Shown here: positions 43,304 to 53,723 of the stretch, piece after piece
Layout: every line of letters starts with the position of its first letter
Position numbering within the stretch: the first letter of the stretch is position 1
Assembly: GCA_036268055.1 (NCBI GenBank)
Contig: DATAUW010000013.1
Span: forward strand, 186,001-250,000
Origin: Verrucomicrobiia bacterium
GTDB lineage: Bacteria; Verrucomicrobiota; Verrucomicrobiia; Limisphaerales; Pedosphaeraceae
Length of the DNA: 64,000 nucleotides
Direction: 5' to 3'
Notes under the pieces: model-generated
Seen by the model: the letters and a program-made list of their open reading frames with translations, nothing else
What the model was told of the DNA's origin: nothing
Database searches by the model: none
Made by a program: the position numbers and the translations under genes

Positions 43304-44404
43304 ATGTCTTCTCCCCTGCCCCTCAATCCGGCGCTGGAAAATGTGCCCGTGTATCAACCCGGCCGCCCCATCGAAGAAGTGGCGCGCGAACTCGGATTGC
43401 CCGCCAGCGACATCATCAAACTCGCGTCGAACGAAAATCCGCTGGGCCCTTCGCCTGCCGCGCTGGCCGCGATGCAAAAGGCCATCGCGCAGTTGCACCT
43501 TTACCCGGATGGAAATGCGTTTTACCTGAAACAAAAGCTGGCGGAAAAATTGGGACTCAACACCTCGAACTTGATTCTCGGCAACGGCTCGAATGAGATC
43601 ATCGAATTTGTCGGACACGCGATGCTTGCGCCTGGCGCGGAGGTGATCGTATCGCAATATTGTTTTGCCGTTTATCCGATCGTCACCCGGATCTTTGGCG
43701 CAAATCTGGTTGAAATTCCGGCACGCGACTATGGACACGATCTGCCGGCGATGCTCGCGGCCATCACGCCCAAGACAAAAGTTATTTTTGTCGCGAACCC
43801 GAATAACCCCACCGGCACGCTGGCATCGCGCGCGGACATCCTGCGGTTGATCGAACAAGTCCCGCAAAATATTTTGCTCGCGATGGATGAGGCTTACATT
43901 GAATTTTTGGACGAGCCGCTGGATTTACTACCCCTGATCCGTTCCGGCAAACATCCGAATTTGCTGCTCATGCGGACATTCTCGAAAATTTATGGCTTGG
44001 CTGGTTTGCGGCTTGGCTACGGAATCGCCCAGCCGGAATTGATCGCCGCGCTGGAAAAAATCCGCCAGCCTTTCAACATCAATTCCGTCGCCCAGGCTGG
44101 CGCGCTGGCGGCGCTGGACGATACGGCGCATGTGGAGAAAACACGGACTAACAATTCGGAAGGACTGAAATTTATAGCCACAGCCTTACAGCAAATGCGA
44201 TTGGAGATCATTCCGTCGTCCGCGAATTTCATTCTCGCGCGCGTCGGCGAGGGAGTGAAGGTTTTTAATGAATTGCAGAAGCTGGGGGTCATTGTGAGGC
44301 CGCTGGCGGGGTATCAGTTGCCGGAGTGGATTCGCATCTCCATCGGCAGCGCGCAGGAAAACGCACGTTGCGTGATGGCGTTGAAAAAAATTTTGCGAAC
44401 TTAA
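43304..44404 (+). CDS. hisC: Histidinol-phosphate aminotransferase
   Basis: 366 residues, a full-length fold-type I PLP aminotransferase. Motifs are IKLASNENPLGPSPAAL near the start, NPNNPTGTLASR, a conserved aspartate in LAMDEAYIEF, and the PLP lysine in TFSKIYGLAGLRLGYG. It transfers the amino group from glutamate to imidazole-acetol phosphate in histidine synthesis; some members also act on aromatic amino acids. The ATG lies 1 bp after the stop of the P-loop/DRTGG gene, which suggests co-transcription although the pathways are unrelated. No other his genes are in the window. Confidence 0.92.
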   Translation: MSSPLPLNPALENVPVYQPGRPIEEVARELGLPASDIIKLASNENPLGPSPAALAAMQKAIAQLHLYPDGNAFYLKQKLAEKLGLNTSNLILGNGSNEIIEFVGHAMLAPGAEVIVSQYCFAVYPIVTRIFGANLVEIPARDYGHDLPAMLAAITPKTKVIFVANPNNPTGTLASRADILRLIEQVPQNILLAMDEAYIEFLDEPLDLLPLIRSGKHPNLLLMRTFSKIYGLAGLRLGYGIAQPELIAALEKIRQPFNINSVAQAGALAALDDTAHVEKTRTNNSEGLKFIATALQQMRLEIIPSSANFILARVGEGVKVFNELQKLGVIVRPLAGYQLPEWIRISIGSAQENARCVMALKKILRT

Positions 44405-44443
44405 TATCTGCCTTGGTTTGTCTCGAACTGCGACCCGCCCACA

Positions 44444-44471
44444 TTGACACTAACAAATGCCGTGATACCCT
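44444..44471 (+). promoter_or_regulatory. Candidate sigma-70 promoter of the hicBA pair
   Basis: TTGACA (44444-44449) and TACCCT (44466-44471) with a 16-bp spacer, 10 bp before the hicB start codon. The -35 box is a perfect match; the -10 box is weak. Confidence 0.45.
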
Positions 44472-44480
44472 TAATCAGGA

Positions 44481-44690
44481 ATGAAAAAATACACCGCAGT
44501 TGTTGAGCGATGCCCCGAAACAAATCTTTTTGTGGGATTCATTCCCGGCTTTCCGGGCGCACATTCTCAAGGCGCGACTTTGGATGAGTTAAACCAAAAT
44601 TTAGTTGAGGTCGTGGAGATGCTTTTGGAGGACGGAGAGCCAAAGCTCGAAGCTGAATTTGTCGGCACGCAAACCGTAAACGTTGGCTGA
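44481..44690 (+). CDS. hicB: HicB-like antitoxin
   Basis: 69 residues with the partial RNase H-like fold of HicB antitoxins: KYTAVVERCPETNLFVGFIP, then PGAHSQGATLDELNQNLVEV. It lacks a C-terminal DNA-binding domain, as in the short HicB forms. It is 2 bp upstream of the hicA toxin gene. Antitoxin first is the reverse of the E. coli order but common elsewhere. It should bind HicA and mask its active site. Confidence 0.88.
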   Translation: MKKYTAVVERCPETNLFVGFIPGFPGAHSQGATLDELNQNLVEVVEMLLEDGEPKLEAEFVGTQTVNVG

Positions 44691-44692
44691 TT

Positions 44693-44917
44693 ATGGGAAA
44701 CATCCCGGTTTTAAAACCGCGAGAAGTTTGCGCAATCTTGTCAAAACTTGGATTCCATGAAGTTCGTCAACGAGGTTCCCATATTCAGTATCGTCACGCC
44801 GATGGTCGTGGAACAACCGTGCCGTTTCATTCGGGCCGGGACATTTCCCCATTTCTCTTGCGACAAATCGCCAAAGACATCGGAATGACAGCGCACGATT
44901 TCATTGGCCACCGGTAA
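44693..44917 (+). CDS. hicA: HicA-like mRNA interferase toxin
   Basis: 74 residues with a double-stranded-RNA-binding-like fold. The catalytic histidine is in GSHIQYRH (His30), preceded by LSKLGFHEVRQRGSH, and the family C-terminus SPFLLRQIAKDIGMTAHDFI is present. It should cleave translated mRNAs when unopposed by HicB. The pair sits between hisC and argA in a housekeeping region, with its own candidate promoter, and appears intact. Confidence 0.9.
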   Translation: MGNIPVLKPREVCAILSKLGFHEVRQRGSHIQYRHADGRGTTVPFHSGRDISPFLLRQIAKDIGMTAHDFIGHR

Positions 44918-44996
44918 GGTTTGTGACCCAGTGAAATTAATATTGAATCCCCGCCAAAAGAGATTACTTATCAGTCGAGTAAATTGATTAAATAAA

Positions 44997-46286
44997 GTGA
45001 AACTCACTGACCTGCGGGGCATCCTGCAATACATTCCGCGTTTTCGGGAGAAGACGTTCATCCTCAGCATTGATGGCGCGATCATCACGGACGAAAATTT
45101 TGGCAATATCCTCCTCGATATCGCCGTCCTGCGCTCGCTGAATATTCGCGTGGTGCTGACTCACGGCGCCGCCGCGCAGGTCAAGGCGCTGGCCGAGGAA
45201 CAAAATGTCAAGGCGTCCGACCTCGACGGCAGCGGCATCACCGACGCCGAAACGCTCAAGCTGGCGTTGACGGCGGCGAACCGTTTGACGCACGAAATCC
45301 TCGAAGGACTTTCGGCCAATGATTTGCGCGCGGCTTCGTCGAATGCGATCATCGCGCATCCGCTGGGAATCATCCAGGGCGTGGATCATTTGTTTACCGG
45401 CAAGGTTGAGCGCGTGGATGTGGAATTGCTCCAGACGCTGCTGAGCCAAGGCATCGTGCCGGTCATTCCGCCGCTGGGATTCGACGGCGATGGAAAAACG
45501 TATCGCGTGAATTCTGACAGTGTGGCGGTCGCGGTGGCGGATGCGCTCAAGGCGACCAAATTAATTTTTATCACCGCGCAGGACGGGTTGCTGCTTCAGG
45601 GGCAATTAATCCGCCAGATGATCGTGGCCGATTTGAACGCGCTGCTCGCCAAGCAAAGTTTCGCGCCTGACATGATGTCCAAGGCGCGGCACGCGGCGGC
45701 GGCTTGCAACGCGGGTGTCCAGCGCGTGCATGTGATCAACGGGCGCGTGGATGAAGGTTTGCTGGCGGAAGTATTTTCCAATGAAGGCATCGGCACGCTC
45801 ATCTACGCGAACGAATATCAGCAGGTGCGCCCGGCGAAGAAAAAGGACATCCGCAGCATCCAGGTATTGACCAAAAACTCGGTTGACAATGAGGAGTTGG
45901 TGAAGCGCACGCGCACGATTTTAGAAAAACAGCTTAACGATTTTTACATTTTTGAAATTGATAAAAATCCGGTGGCGTGCGTGGCGCTGCATGTTTATCC
46001 CGACGTGAACAAAGGCGAACTGGCGTGTTTATATGTCAGTCCTTCGCACGAGAATGAAGGCATCGGACAAAAGCTGATTCAATTTGTCGAAACGAAGGCG
46101 CGGGAATCAGGCTTGAGCGAATTGCTGGCGCTTTCGACGCAGGCGTTCACTTATTTCCAATCGAAGGCGGGATTTGTCGAAGGCACACCGGATGATTTGC
46201 CGCCGATGCGCCGGGAAAAATACGATCAAAGCGGGCGCAACTCGAAGGTGCTGGTTAAGAAATTAGTGAAGCCGGTGCCGGCGTAA
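44997..46286 (+). CDS. argA: Amino-acid N-acetyltransferase (N-acetylglutamate synthase)
   Basis: 429 residues with a GTG start. The N-terminal amino-acid-kinase-like domain (about 15-290; VVLTHGAAAQVKAL, AVAVADALKATKLIFITAQD) binds arginine in this family, and the C-terminal GNAT domain (about 300-425; GELACLYVSPSHENEGIGQK) transfers the acetyl group from acetyl-CoA to glutamate. This is the first step of arginine synthesis and is usually feedback-inhibited. The layout is that of bacterial ArgA. No other arg gene is close. I see no ARG-box-like sequence in the short upstream gap. Confidence 0.9.
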   Translation: MKLTDLRGILQYIPRFREKTFILSIDGAIITDENFGNILLDIAVLRSLNIRVVLTHGAAAQVKALAEEQNVKASDLDGSGITDAETLKLALTAANRLTHEILEGLSANDLRAASSNAIIAHPLGIIQGVDHLFTGKVERVDVELLQTLLSQGIVPVIPPLGFDGDGKTYRVNSDSVAVAVADALKATKLIFITAQDGLLLQGQLIRQMIVADLNALLAKQSFAPDMMSKARHAAAACNAGVQRVHVINGRVDEGLLAEVFSNEGIGTLIYANEYQQVRPAKKKDIRSIQVLTKNSVDNEELVKRTRTILEKQLNDFYIFEIDKNPVACVALHVYPDVNKGELACLYVSPSHENEGIGQKLIQFVETKARESGLSELLALSTQAFTYFQSKAGFVEGTPDDLPPMRREKYDQSGRNSKVLVKKLVKPVPA

Positions 46287-46385
46287 AAAATTTTGTTATT
46301 TATTGGAGGGTTATCCGACCGTTTGCAAGCCGCAGCCACAGAGCGCACTTGTCAGAATCTCACTTTTGGGGAAATCTAGCACACG

Positions 46386-48110
46386 ATGAAAAACAAACCA
46401 TCCGCCAGCAAGAAAGTGGATCCATTGCGTCCTTACTCGAGCCAGGTGCTCGACGGCCCGGAGCGCGCCGCCAGCCGCGCGATGCTTTATCCGGTCGGTT
46501 TCAAGCCGGAAGATTTCAAGAAACCCGTGATCGGCATCGCTTCGACCTGGAGCATGGTCACGCCGTGCAATATGCACATTGATAAGCTCGCGCTCGAAGC
46601 CGAAAAAGGCGCGAACGAAGCGGGCGGCAAGGCGATTATCTTCAATACCATCACGGTTTCCGATGGCATTTCGATGGGTTCAGAAGGCATGAAATATTCG
46701 CTGGTATCACGCGAGGTGATCGCCGATTCCATCGAGACGGTGGTCGGCTGCGAAGGGATGGACGGTTTCGTGGCGATCGGCGGTTGCGATAAAAATATGC
46801 CGGGCGCAATGATGGCCATCGCGCGAATGAACCGCTCGGCGGTGTTCGTTTACGGCGGCACGATCCTGCCCGGCTGCATCACCGGCGACACGCGCAAGCT
46901 CGACGTGGTTTCCGTGTTTGAGGCGGTCGGCGCGCATGCGAATAAAAAAATCTCCGACGCTGAATTGCTCGCGATCGAGTCGTGCGCAATTCCCGGTCCA
47001 GGTTCCTGCGGCGGCATGTACACCGCGAACACGATGGCCAGCGCGATTGAAGCATTGGGAATGAGTTTGCCGAATAGCTCGGCGCAAGTTGCGATTTCGC
47101 CCGCGAAGAAAAAAGACTCGCTGCAAGCGGGCGCGGCGGTGGTGAATCTGATCAAGCGCGGCATCAAGCCCCGCGACATCATGACGCGCAAGGCGTTTGA
47201 AAATGCCATCACGGTTGTGATTGCGCTGGGTGGCTCGACAAACGCCGTGTTGCATTTGCTTGCGATGGCGAATGCGGCTGAAGTGAAACTTGGCCTAGAT
47301 GATTTTACACGAATCGGCAAACGCGTTCCGGTGCTGGCGGATTTGAAACCGAGCGGAAAACATTTGATGTCCGAGTTGGTCGCCATCGGCGGCATCCGTC
47401 CGCTAATGAAGATGCTGCTCGATGCCGGATTGCTGCATGGCGAGTGTCTCACCGTGACGGGCCAGACCTTGCGCGACGACCTCGCGAGTGTGCAACCGTA
47501 TCCCGCCAGCCAGACGATCATCTATCCGCTCGACAAACCGATCAAGAAGGACAGCCATTTGGTGGTGCTTTATGGAAATCTCGCGGCGGAAGGTGCCGTG
47601 GCAAAAATCAGCGGCAAGGAAGGCTTGCGTTTCACCGGCAAGGCGATTGTTTTTGAATCCGAAGAAAAAGCGCTCACGGCGATTCTCGACGGCACGGTAA
47701 AAAAAGGCCACGTGATCGTGATTCGCTACGAAGGGCCGAAAGGCGGACCCGGCATGCGCGAAATGCTTTCACCGACTTCGGCGATTATGGGCAAAGGTTT
47801 GGGCAAGGAAGTAGCGTTGATAACGGACGGGCGATTTTCCGGCGGCAGCCACGGTTTCGTGGTGGGCCACGTGACGCCGGAGGCATACGTCGGCGGCGCG
47901 CTGGCGCTGGTGAAAAACGGCGACACGATCACCATTGATGCGGAGCGGCGGGAATTGACTTTGGATGTTTCCGCGGCGGAAATGAAGAAGCGGCGCAAAG
48001 CGTGGAAAGCGCCAAAACCCCGTTACACGCGCGGTGTGCTCGCCAAGTACGCGCACCTCGTCACTTCAGCGACGTACGGCGCTGTGACGGATCAGAACTT
48101 GAAATTATAA
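46386..48110 (+). CDS. ilvD: Dihydroxy-acid dehydratase
   Basis: 574 residues, typical for the family. The iron-sulfur ligand motifs are [20 protein letters not shown] and [14 protein letters not shown], and the C-terminus has [19 protein letters not shown]. The enzyme removes water from 2,3-dihydroxy-isovalerate and the related methylvalerate in valine, leucine and isoleucine synthesis, using an iron-sulfur cluster and Mg2+. A hairpin at 48135-48163 may end the transcript. Neither ilvC nor ilvBH is nearby. Confidence 0.95.
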   Translation: MKNKPSASKKVDPLRPYSSQVLDGPERAASRAMLYPVGFKPEDFKKPVIGIASTWSMVTPCNMHIDKLALEAEKGANEAGGKAIIFNTITVSDGISMGSEGMKYSLVSREVIADSIETVVGCEGMDGFVAIGGCDKNMPGAMMAIARMNRSAVFVYGGTILPGCITGDTRKLDVVSVFEAVGAHANKKISDAELLAIESCAIPGPGSCGGMYTANTMASAIEALGMSLPNSSAQVAISPAKKKDSLQAGAAVVNLIKRGIKPRDIMTRKAFENAITVVIALGGSTNAVLHLLAMANAAEVKLGLDDFTRIGKRVPVLADLKPSGKHLMSELVAIGGIRPLMKMLLDAGLLHGECLTVTGQTLRDDLASVQPYPASQTIIYPLDKPIKKDSHLVVLYGNLAAEGAVAKISGKEGLRFTGKAIVFESEEKALTAILDGTVKKGHVIVIRYEGPKGGPGMREMLSPTSAIMGKGLGKEVALITDGRFSGGSHGFVVGHVTPEAYVGGALALVKNGDTITIDAERRELTLDVSAAEMKKRRKAWKAPKPRYTRGVLAKYAHLVTSATYGAVTDQNLKL

Positions 48111-48134
48111 ATCGTTCCTCGACGAAGCGAAGCG

Positions 48135-48163
48135 GTCATGGAGTGAATAATCCACTCCATGAC
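48135..48163 (+). terminator. Hairpin after ilvD
   Basis: Perfect 11-bp inverted repeat GTCATGGAGTG/CACTCCATGAC with a 7-nt loop, 25 bp after the ilvD stop codon. There is no T-run, so it may be an mRNA-end stabiliser rather than an intrinsic terminator. Confidence 0.4.
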
Positions 48164-48341
48164 GAACACGCACCAGCGCAAAAGCTTCATCATTTGCCCG
48201 TCATTATTGCAAGATTGCGAACGGCACAGCTCCTGCTTTTCTGAGAGCGTAACCCAGGTGATGATATACGCGAAGGCGGCGAGGATTACGACACTCGCTC
48301 CGTCCTGAGCGGCACCGGGTTGTTACTCGAAAGGAATCGTT

Positions 48342-48713
48342 ATGCGCAGTGCAAAATCGTTGGCCGTATTTAAACGAGCGGCTCTTCCTGCAATCCTCGC
48401 GGTCAGCCTCACCGCCTTGGCCGATACGTCTCCGATGACGGCCGTTGGCGATAGTGCGTCCAAGCCCGCCAATCCCACGACCGCAACCGCGCCCAAAAAC
48501 GACCGGGAATTGGAGCGTGAAATCCTCATTGCGTTGACGCACGACAATATCAACAACGGCACCGTTTATCGAAATGTAAAAATCGTCGCCAGCAATGGCC
48601 GCGTCACCTTCAGCGGTTCAGTTAAAAATGAGAAGCTGCACACGAAGCTGATACACATCGCATCCGGCGTGGTGGATGCCACGAACATCCGGGACAACGT
48701 GCTCGTGAAATAG
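48342..48713 (+). CDS. Exported BON-domain protein
   Basis: 123 residues. A signal peptide (about 1-27, KRAALPAILAVSLTALA) is followed by a T/P/A-rich spacer and one BON domain (about 52-122; ILIALTHDNINNGTVYRNVK, then GRVTFSGSVKNEKLHTKLI). BON domains are found in periplasmic OsmY-like proteins that bind membranes or hydrophobic ligands and are often stress-induced. A good Shine-Dalgarno sequence (AAGGA) lies 7 bp before the ATG. It converges with the CBS-domain gene, with 40 bp between stop codons. Confidence 0.82.
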   Translation: MRSAKSLAVFKRAALPAILAVSLTALADTSPMTAVGDSASKPANPTTATAPKNDRELEREILIALTHDNINNGTVYRNVKIVASNGRVTFSGSVKNEKLHTKLIHIASGVVDATNIRDNVLVK

Positions 48714-48753
48714 TTTCCGCGGCGGCAGGGGCGCATGCGACTAGCGCGCCCGG

Positions 48754-49203
48754 TCAGCCGGGATATTTTCCGCTGATGTAATCTTCCATTTGGTTCAACG
48801 CCTGGGTCTGCGCGCTGATGATCCAGTTGACGAGATCGCCGATGGAAATGATGCCCACCACCTTCTCGCCATCGAGAACCGGCAAATGGCGGACACGATG
48901 TTCCGTCATCAGGCGCATGCATTCCTCGACCGTGTGCGACGGTGTCACGGAAATGACCGGCATGGAAATGATTTCCTTTACGGCGGTGGTCTTGGACGAT
49001 TTGCCTTTGAGCACGACTTTGCGCGTGTAATCGCGTTCCGAAAACATGCCCATCAAATTGCCGCCGCTCATCACAAGCAGCGCGCCGATATTTTTATCGG
49101 ACATCAGTTTGATGGCGTCGAACACGGTGTCCTGCGGAGCGACGGAGCAGAGCGCGCGAGGTTTTTGGTTCAGTAACGAATCTATGGTGCCGGAGATATG
49201 CAT
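48754..49203 (-). CDS. Two-CBS-domain protein
   Basis: 149 residues from ATG 49203, which has GGAGG 7 bp upstream; the longer frame to 49281 lacks a comparable site. It is made of two CBS domains: VAPQDTVFDAIKLMSDKNIG with LMGMFSERDYTRKVVL, and VTPSHTVEECMRLMTEHRVR with VVGIISIGDLVNWII. Paired CBS domains bind adenosine nucleotides and usually sense energy status. There is no attached catalytic domain, so its partner is unknown. The closest known type is the stand-alone CBS protein with the ERDY motif, widespread in bacteria. Confidence 0.88.
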   Translation of the reverse strand: MHISGTIDSLLNQKPRALCSVAPQDTVFDAIKLMSDKNIGALLVMSGGNLMGMFSERDYTRKVVLKGKSSKTTAVKEIISMPVISVTPSHTVEECMRLMTEHRVRHLPVLDGEKVVGIISIGDLVNWIISAQTQALNQMEDYISGKYPG

Positions 49204-49395
49204 GGTTAATCCTCCATCGGTGAATTGCGGGCCGTGAGAAACGCTTGCGGATACAACCATTGCGCGAGGCCATGAGGCCATTGCCAGTCCAACAAGTGTT
49301 CGAGGGTACGCATGTTTGAACGGGAACTTGGGTTGATTTACGATAACCCAGGAATGGCCTTTGTAAAGGCGCGAATTCAGCGCGCGCCAGGAAGA

Positions 49396-49863
49396 TCATT
49401 CGTGCGCACCGCGCTCGCGCAACAAATCAATCAAGCTGTTGTCGAGTGATAATTTTGCCAAGTCGAGAGTAGTACGACCATCAGGTCCGCGGGCATTGAT
49501 GTCCGCGCCATTCGAGAGCAATGCGGCGGCAGCATCGCGGCGTCCGGCGAAGGCCGTCCACAACAACGGCGTCAGCCCGCGCTTATCGCGCACGTCCACT
49601 TTCGCCCCATAGTGGACCAGAAGTTTCACCAAGTCAGGATCGCCCAGGTTCGCGGCCACGTGCAAAGGCGTCCAGCCTTTGCTGGGATCTACGTCCGCAT
49701 TCGCCAGCGTTGGATGAGCCTGAAGCAATTTCTCAACTTGCGAAATGTCTCCGGAATAAAGCGCGCGCCGAAATTCGACCGTGTGATTGGCAGTGCGTAA
49801 AAATACGAACGCCACCACTGCCGCCACGATGGCGATTGAAACGATGATCTTCCACGATTTCAT
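49396..49863 (-). CDS. Membrane-anchored ankyrin-repeat protein
   Basis: About 155 residues from ATG 49863; a GTG three codons earlier is possible. An N-terminal transmembrane helix (WKIIVSIAIVAAVVAFVFL) acts as an anchor and is followed by about four ankyrin repeats (about 30-150; GWTPLHVAANLGDPDLVKLL, GLTPLLWTAFAGRRDAAAAL). The repeats mediate protein-protein contacts and most likely lie outside the cytoplasm. The gene is 20 bp downstream of clpB in the same direction, so it may be co-transcribed with it, but no functional link is known. Confidence 0.85.
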   Translation of the reverse strand: MKSWKIIVSIAIVAAVVAFVFLRTANHTVEFRRALYSGDISQVEKLLQAHPTLANADVDPSKGWTPLHVAANLGDPDLVKLLVHYGAKVDVRDKRGLTPLLWTAFAGRRDAAAALLSNGADINARGPDGRTTLDLAKLSLDNSLIDLLRERGAHE

Positions 49864-49883
49864 TTCAATCACTCATCAAAAAA

Positions 49884-52490
49884 TTATTCACCGGTTTTAT
49901 GAAATACCAATTCGCCATTGCTGGCGCTGACCGTGATGTTGTCGCCGGGCTTGAATTCGCCGGCGAGCACCTTCATCGCCAGCGGATCAAGCACTTGCTC
50001 CTGGATCGTGCGCTTCAACGGGCGCGCGCCGAATTGCGGATCATACCCTTCGCTTGCCAGTAATTTTCTCGCGTCGGCGTCGGCGTTCAAATGCAAATTT
50101 TGTCCGGCCAGGCGCTTTTCAAGGCGATGCAACTGAATGTCCACGATGGATTCAAGCTGTTCTTCGGTGAGATTATGGAAAATGATAATGTCATCCACGC
50201 GGTTCAAAAACTCGGGGCGAAATTGCGACTTCAATTCCATGCGCACAAGCCGCTCCATCTCGGCGTGGGCCTTCGGATCAATTTTATCGGCATCGTAAAA
50301 TTCCTGGATGATCGGCGAGCCGATATTGCTGGTCATAATGATGATGGTGTTCTTGAAATCCACCGTCCTCCCCTGCCCGTCTGTCAGCCGCCCGTCATCG
50401 AGCACTTGCAGCAGCACATTAAAAACGTCCGAGTGCGCTTTTTCGATTTCATCCAGCAGCACCACGCAATAAGGCCGGCGCCGCACGGCTTCACTGAATT
50501 GCCCGCCTTCCTCGTAACCGATATATCCGGGCGGCGCACCGATCAACCGCGCCACGGTGTGCTTCTCGGTGTATTCGCTCATGTCAATGCGTACCATCGC
50601 ATTTTCATCGTCGAATAAAAATTCCGCGAGCGCGCGCGCTAGCTCCGTTTTTCCAACCCCTGTCGGGCCGAGAAAAATAAACGAGCCCACCGGCCGGCCG
50701 GGATCCTGCAAACCGCTGCGTGAACGCCGCACGGCATTCGCAATGGCAGTGATCGCTTCCTTTTGGCCGACGACGCGTTGTTGCAAACGCTGTTCCATGT
50801 CCATGAGTTTGTTGCGCTCGCCTTCGAGCATGCGGCTCACGGGAATGCCGGTCCACGCCGACACCACTTGCGCAATGTCTTCCTCGGTGACTTCTTCATT
50901 CAACAAACGGCTCTCCTGTTGCATCTCGTGAAGGCCCTCCTGCGCCGCCGCCAATTTCTTTTGCAAATCGGGAATCGTCCCGTACTGAATTTGCGCGGCG
51001 AGATTCAAATCGCCGGTGCGCTGCGCCGCTTCCTGTTCCTGGCGCGCGGCTTCCAGTTGGGAATTAATGATGCCCGCCGCGTTGATCGAGGCTTTTTCAT
51101 TTTGCCATTGGGCCTTGAGTTTGCTCGCCTGCTCTTTGAAATTCGCCAGGTCGCGTTCCAATTTTTTCAAACGCTCAGCCGAGGCCTCATCTTTTTCTTT
51201 CCTGAGCGCCGCCTGCTCAATTTCGAGTTGCATGATCTGGCGTTCGAGTTTGTCAATTTCCACGGGCATGGAATCAAGTTCCATGCGCAGGCGCGAGGCC
51301 GCTTCATCCATCAAATCCACCGCCTTGTCCGGAAGAAAACGATCGGTGATGTAGCGATTGGATAAGGTTGCCGCCGCAATCAACGCCGCGTCCTGGATGC
51401 GAATGCCGTGATGCACTTCATAACGCTCTTTCAAACCGCGCAAAATCGCGATGGTCGCTTCCACCGACGGTTCATTTACGTAGATGGGTTGGAAGCGGCG
51501 TTCCAGCGCGGCATCTTTTTCGATGTGCTTGCGATATTCGTCGAGCGTGGTCGCGCCGATGCAGCGCAATTCGCCGCGCGACAACTGCGGCTTGAGCATA
51601 TTCGCCGCGTCCGCCGCGCCTTCCGCAGCGCCCGCGCCGACGAGCGTGTGCAATTCATCAATGAACAAAATGACGCGCCCTTCGCTGGCGGTGATCTCTT
51701 TGAGAAATGCCTTGAGACGATCCTCAAATTCGCCGCGATATTTCGCGCCGGCAATCATCGCGCCCAAATCCATCGCGACCAATTTTTTGTTCTTCAAAGA
51801 CTCTGGAACATCACCACTGACAATACGGCGAGCCAAGCCTTCGGCAATCGCAGTTTTTCCAACACCCGGTTCGCCGATGAGCACGGGATTATTTTTAGTG
51901 CGGCGCGTCAAGACCTGCATCACCCGGCGGATTTCCTCATCGCGGCCAATGACGGGATCAATCTTGCCTTCGCGGGCAAGCGCGGTGAGATCGCGGCCAT
52001 ATTTTTCCAGCGCGCGAAATTTTCCCTCGGGATTTTCGTCGGTGACGCGCTGGTTGCCGCGCAATTCAGCAAGCGCCTTCAAGACATCATTGGCCTTGAT
52101 GCCTGACGACTTAAATAATTTTTTCAGCTCCGGACCGCCTTCCTGCATCAAACCAAGAAGCAAATGTTCCGTGCTGATATATTCGTCCTTGAGCTTTTTC
52201 GCCTGCTCTTCGGCGGCGGCAAGCGATTGTTTAAAGGCCGTGCTCAAAAATGGTTCAGCCACGTTCTGAACTTTGCCACGGCGGTCCAGAATCGCCTTGA
52301 GATCGGCATTCAGTTTGGGAAGCGGCACGCCGAGTTTTTGCAACAGCGGTTCGATGAGGCCGTCATCGGGTTCGAGCAATGCCGCGAAGAGATGTTCGCC
52401 ATCCACTTCCTGGCTCGAATATTCCTGCGCGATGCGCAATGCGGATTGCATCGCCGCCTGTGCTTTGGTGGTAAATCGTTCAGCAGCCAT
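49884..52490 (-). CDS. clpB: ClpB disaggregase
   Basis: 868 residues, full length. The N-terminal Clp repeat domain (about 5-145), the first AAA+ domain with Walker [16 protein letters not shown] and Walker [16 protein letters not shown], the long coiled-coil middle domain (about 400-530) and the second AAA+ domain with [15 protein letters not shown] and [15 protein letters not shown] are all present. It solubilises aggregated proteins with DnaK. The middle domain distinguishes it from ClpA and ClpC. I see no CIRCE or HrcA site in the 150 bp upstream. Confidence 0.96.
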   Translation of the reverse strand: MAAERFTTKAQAAMQSALRIAQEYSSQEVDGEHLFAALLEPDDGLIEPLLQKLGVPLPKLNADLKAILDRRGKVQNVAEPFLSTAFKQSLAAAEEQAKKLKDEYISTEHLLLGLMQEGGPELKKLFKSSGIKANDVLKALAELRGNQRVTDENPEGKFRALEKYGRDLTALAREGKIDPVIGRDEEIRRVMQVLTRRTKNNPVLIGEPGVGKTAIAEGLARRIVSGDVPESLKNKKLVAMDLGAMIAGAKYRGEFEDRLKAFLKEITASEGRVILFIDELHTLVGAGAAEGAADAANMLKPQLSRGELRCIGATTLDEYRKHIEKDAALERRFQPIYVNEPSVEATIAILRGLKERYEVHHGIRIQDAALIAAATLSNRYITDRFLPDKAVDLMDEAASRLRMELDSMPVEIDKLERQIMQLEIEQAALRKEKDEASAERLKKLERDLANFKEQASKLKAQWQNEKASINAAGIINSQLEAARQEQEAAQRTGDLNLAAQIQYGTIPDLQKKLAAAQEGLHEMQQESRLLNEEVTEEDIAQVVSAWTGIPVSRMLEGERNKLMDMEQRLQQRVVGQKEAITAIANAVRRSRSGLQDPGRPVGSFIFLGPTGVGKTELARALAEFLFDDENAMVRIDMSEYTEKHTVARLIGAPPGYIGYEEGGQFSEAVRRRPYCVVLLDEIEKAHSDVFNVLLQVLDDGRLTDGQGRTVDFKNTIIIMTSNIGSPIIQEFYDADKIDPKAHAEMERLVRMELKSQFRPEFLNRVDDIIIFHNLTEEQLESIVDIQLHRLEKRLAGQNLHLNADADARKLLASEGYDPQFGARPLKRTIQEQVLDPLAMKVLAGEFKPGDNITVSASNGELVFHKTGE

Positions 52491-52641
52491 AATTCATTCA
52501 ACCTTAACCGGCAAGACCCATGCCTGCCCTTGGCGTCAATATAGCAAGCTTTTGAAAATATAAAACAGTTTCGGCGGCGAAATAATTTTTCGACTTGGAC
52601 ACTCTTTGTCCATCCCCTGTGGATAACCTTGGCGCGTAAAC

Positions 52642-52863
52642 ATGAAAGGCACTTTGGTTATGACAAATAAAAATCAAATGGAACTGGGATTTGAAACCGC
52701 CAATCGCTGCCCGCGCGTTGCCCAGCGTGACCGCCGCCAGAACCGCGCGCATTGGTGGTTCGGCCAAATGCGCCAGGTCGTGGATCGCGCCTTTGAATGG
52801 GAACCCGCGCCGCGCCTCAAGCCTGAACAGATTTTGCTCACCGAAAGCCAGCCTCGCGGCTGA
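52642..52863 (+). CDS. Small conserved-looking protein of unknown function
   Basis: 73 residues, basic and rich in W, R and Q, with a core QNRAHWWFGQMRQVVDRAFE followed by PAPRLKPEQI. ATG 52642 is used; ATG 52660 (MTNKNQMELGF) is an alternative. I recall short proteins with a WWFxxMR core from other Verrucomicrobia, but this cannot be checked here. There is no signal peptide or membrane helix, and no clear partner among its neighbours (clpB diverging, esterase converging). Confidence 0.55.
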   Translation: MKGTLVMTNKNQMELGFETANRCPRVAQRDRRQNRAHWWFGQMRQVVDRAFEWEPAPRLKPEQILLTESQPRG

Positions 52864-52991
52864 CCGATTTCCGAATGCGGCGACGCGCCAGGGAGGTGGT
52901 GTCGTCTCTTCGGTCCTGCCGGCCCGGCGTTGCAACCCGCCAACTTCACTTGCAGCGCCGGGCTATTTTTTTACGCGCGAATGTTCGCGCG

Positions 52992-53627
52992 TTATTTTTT
53001 TGTGGTTTGATGGTCGTATCCCGTGGTGATGAATTTTCGTATGACGCTGAGTTCAGTTTCTCCAGCGATCGTGTGGGCCTTGACGAATTCGTGCCACTCG
53101 ATTTGGATGCCCGCGTCTTTCAACTGCTGAATTTGCTGGCGTACCGCGGCAAACGGAATGATCGGGTCTTGCGTGCCATGAGTGATGAGGATGCGTTGTT
53201 GTTTGGCCAGCGGCGTAAGATCACGAATGGATTCTTCCGGTTCATGCACGTAACCGCTGATACCCACCAACCCCGCAAACAAATGCGGATAACGCAAACC
53301 GACTTCAATCGTCATCAGGCAGCCTTGCGAGAAGCCGGAGAGAATCGTTTGCTCCGTGGGAAAATCGGCGGCGCGCTGGGCGTCGAGCAATTCAAAAAGC
53401 ATTTTCCGGCTGCGCAAAACTCCGTCCGCTGGCTCGCCGGCAAAATCGTACCACGAATAACCGCCGTAATAGGCATCGGGCGCATTGACGAGCAGGTAAT
53501 TCATCCACGGAAGATTCAACGCTTCAGGCAGCCAGCGAAAACCCGCGCTGCTGTCACCGAGCCCATGCAGCATGATCATGAGGCGCGAACTTTTGTTGAG
53601 CGCAGGAATGAATTCAGTTTTGAGCAT
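52992..53627 (-). CDS. Phospholipase/carboxylesterase family alpha/beta hydrolase
   Basis: 211 residues. It has the alpha/beta hydrolase features of the YpfH/carboxylesterase group: an oxyanion-hole segment LMIMLHGLGDSSAGFRWL, nucleophile serine in LSGFSQGCLMTIEV, acid in THGTQDPIIPF and histidine in FVKAHTIAGETE. It probably hydrolyses short-chain esters or thioesters in the cytoplasm, since no signal peptide is present. The natural substrate cannot be told from sequence. Confidence 0.88.
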   Translation of the reverse strand: MLKTEFIPALNKSSRLMIMLHGLGDSSAGFRWLPEALNLPWMNYLLVNAPDAYYGGYSWYDFAGEPADGVLRSRKMLFELLDAQRAADFPTEQTILSGFSQGCLMTIEVGLRYPHLFAGLVGISGYVHEPEESIRDLTPLAKQQRILITHGTQDPIIPFAAVRQQIQQLKDAGIQIEWHEFVKAHTIAGETELSVIRKFITTGYDHQTTKK

Positions 53628-53723
53628 GCGTTAGGATGGGACAGACGCACAAAAGCGCAAATAATTTTTGCCGCGAAGCTGCAAAAAAATTCCACGGTCT
53701 CACGCCGTCGAATTGAAATCACA

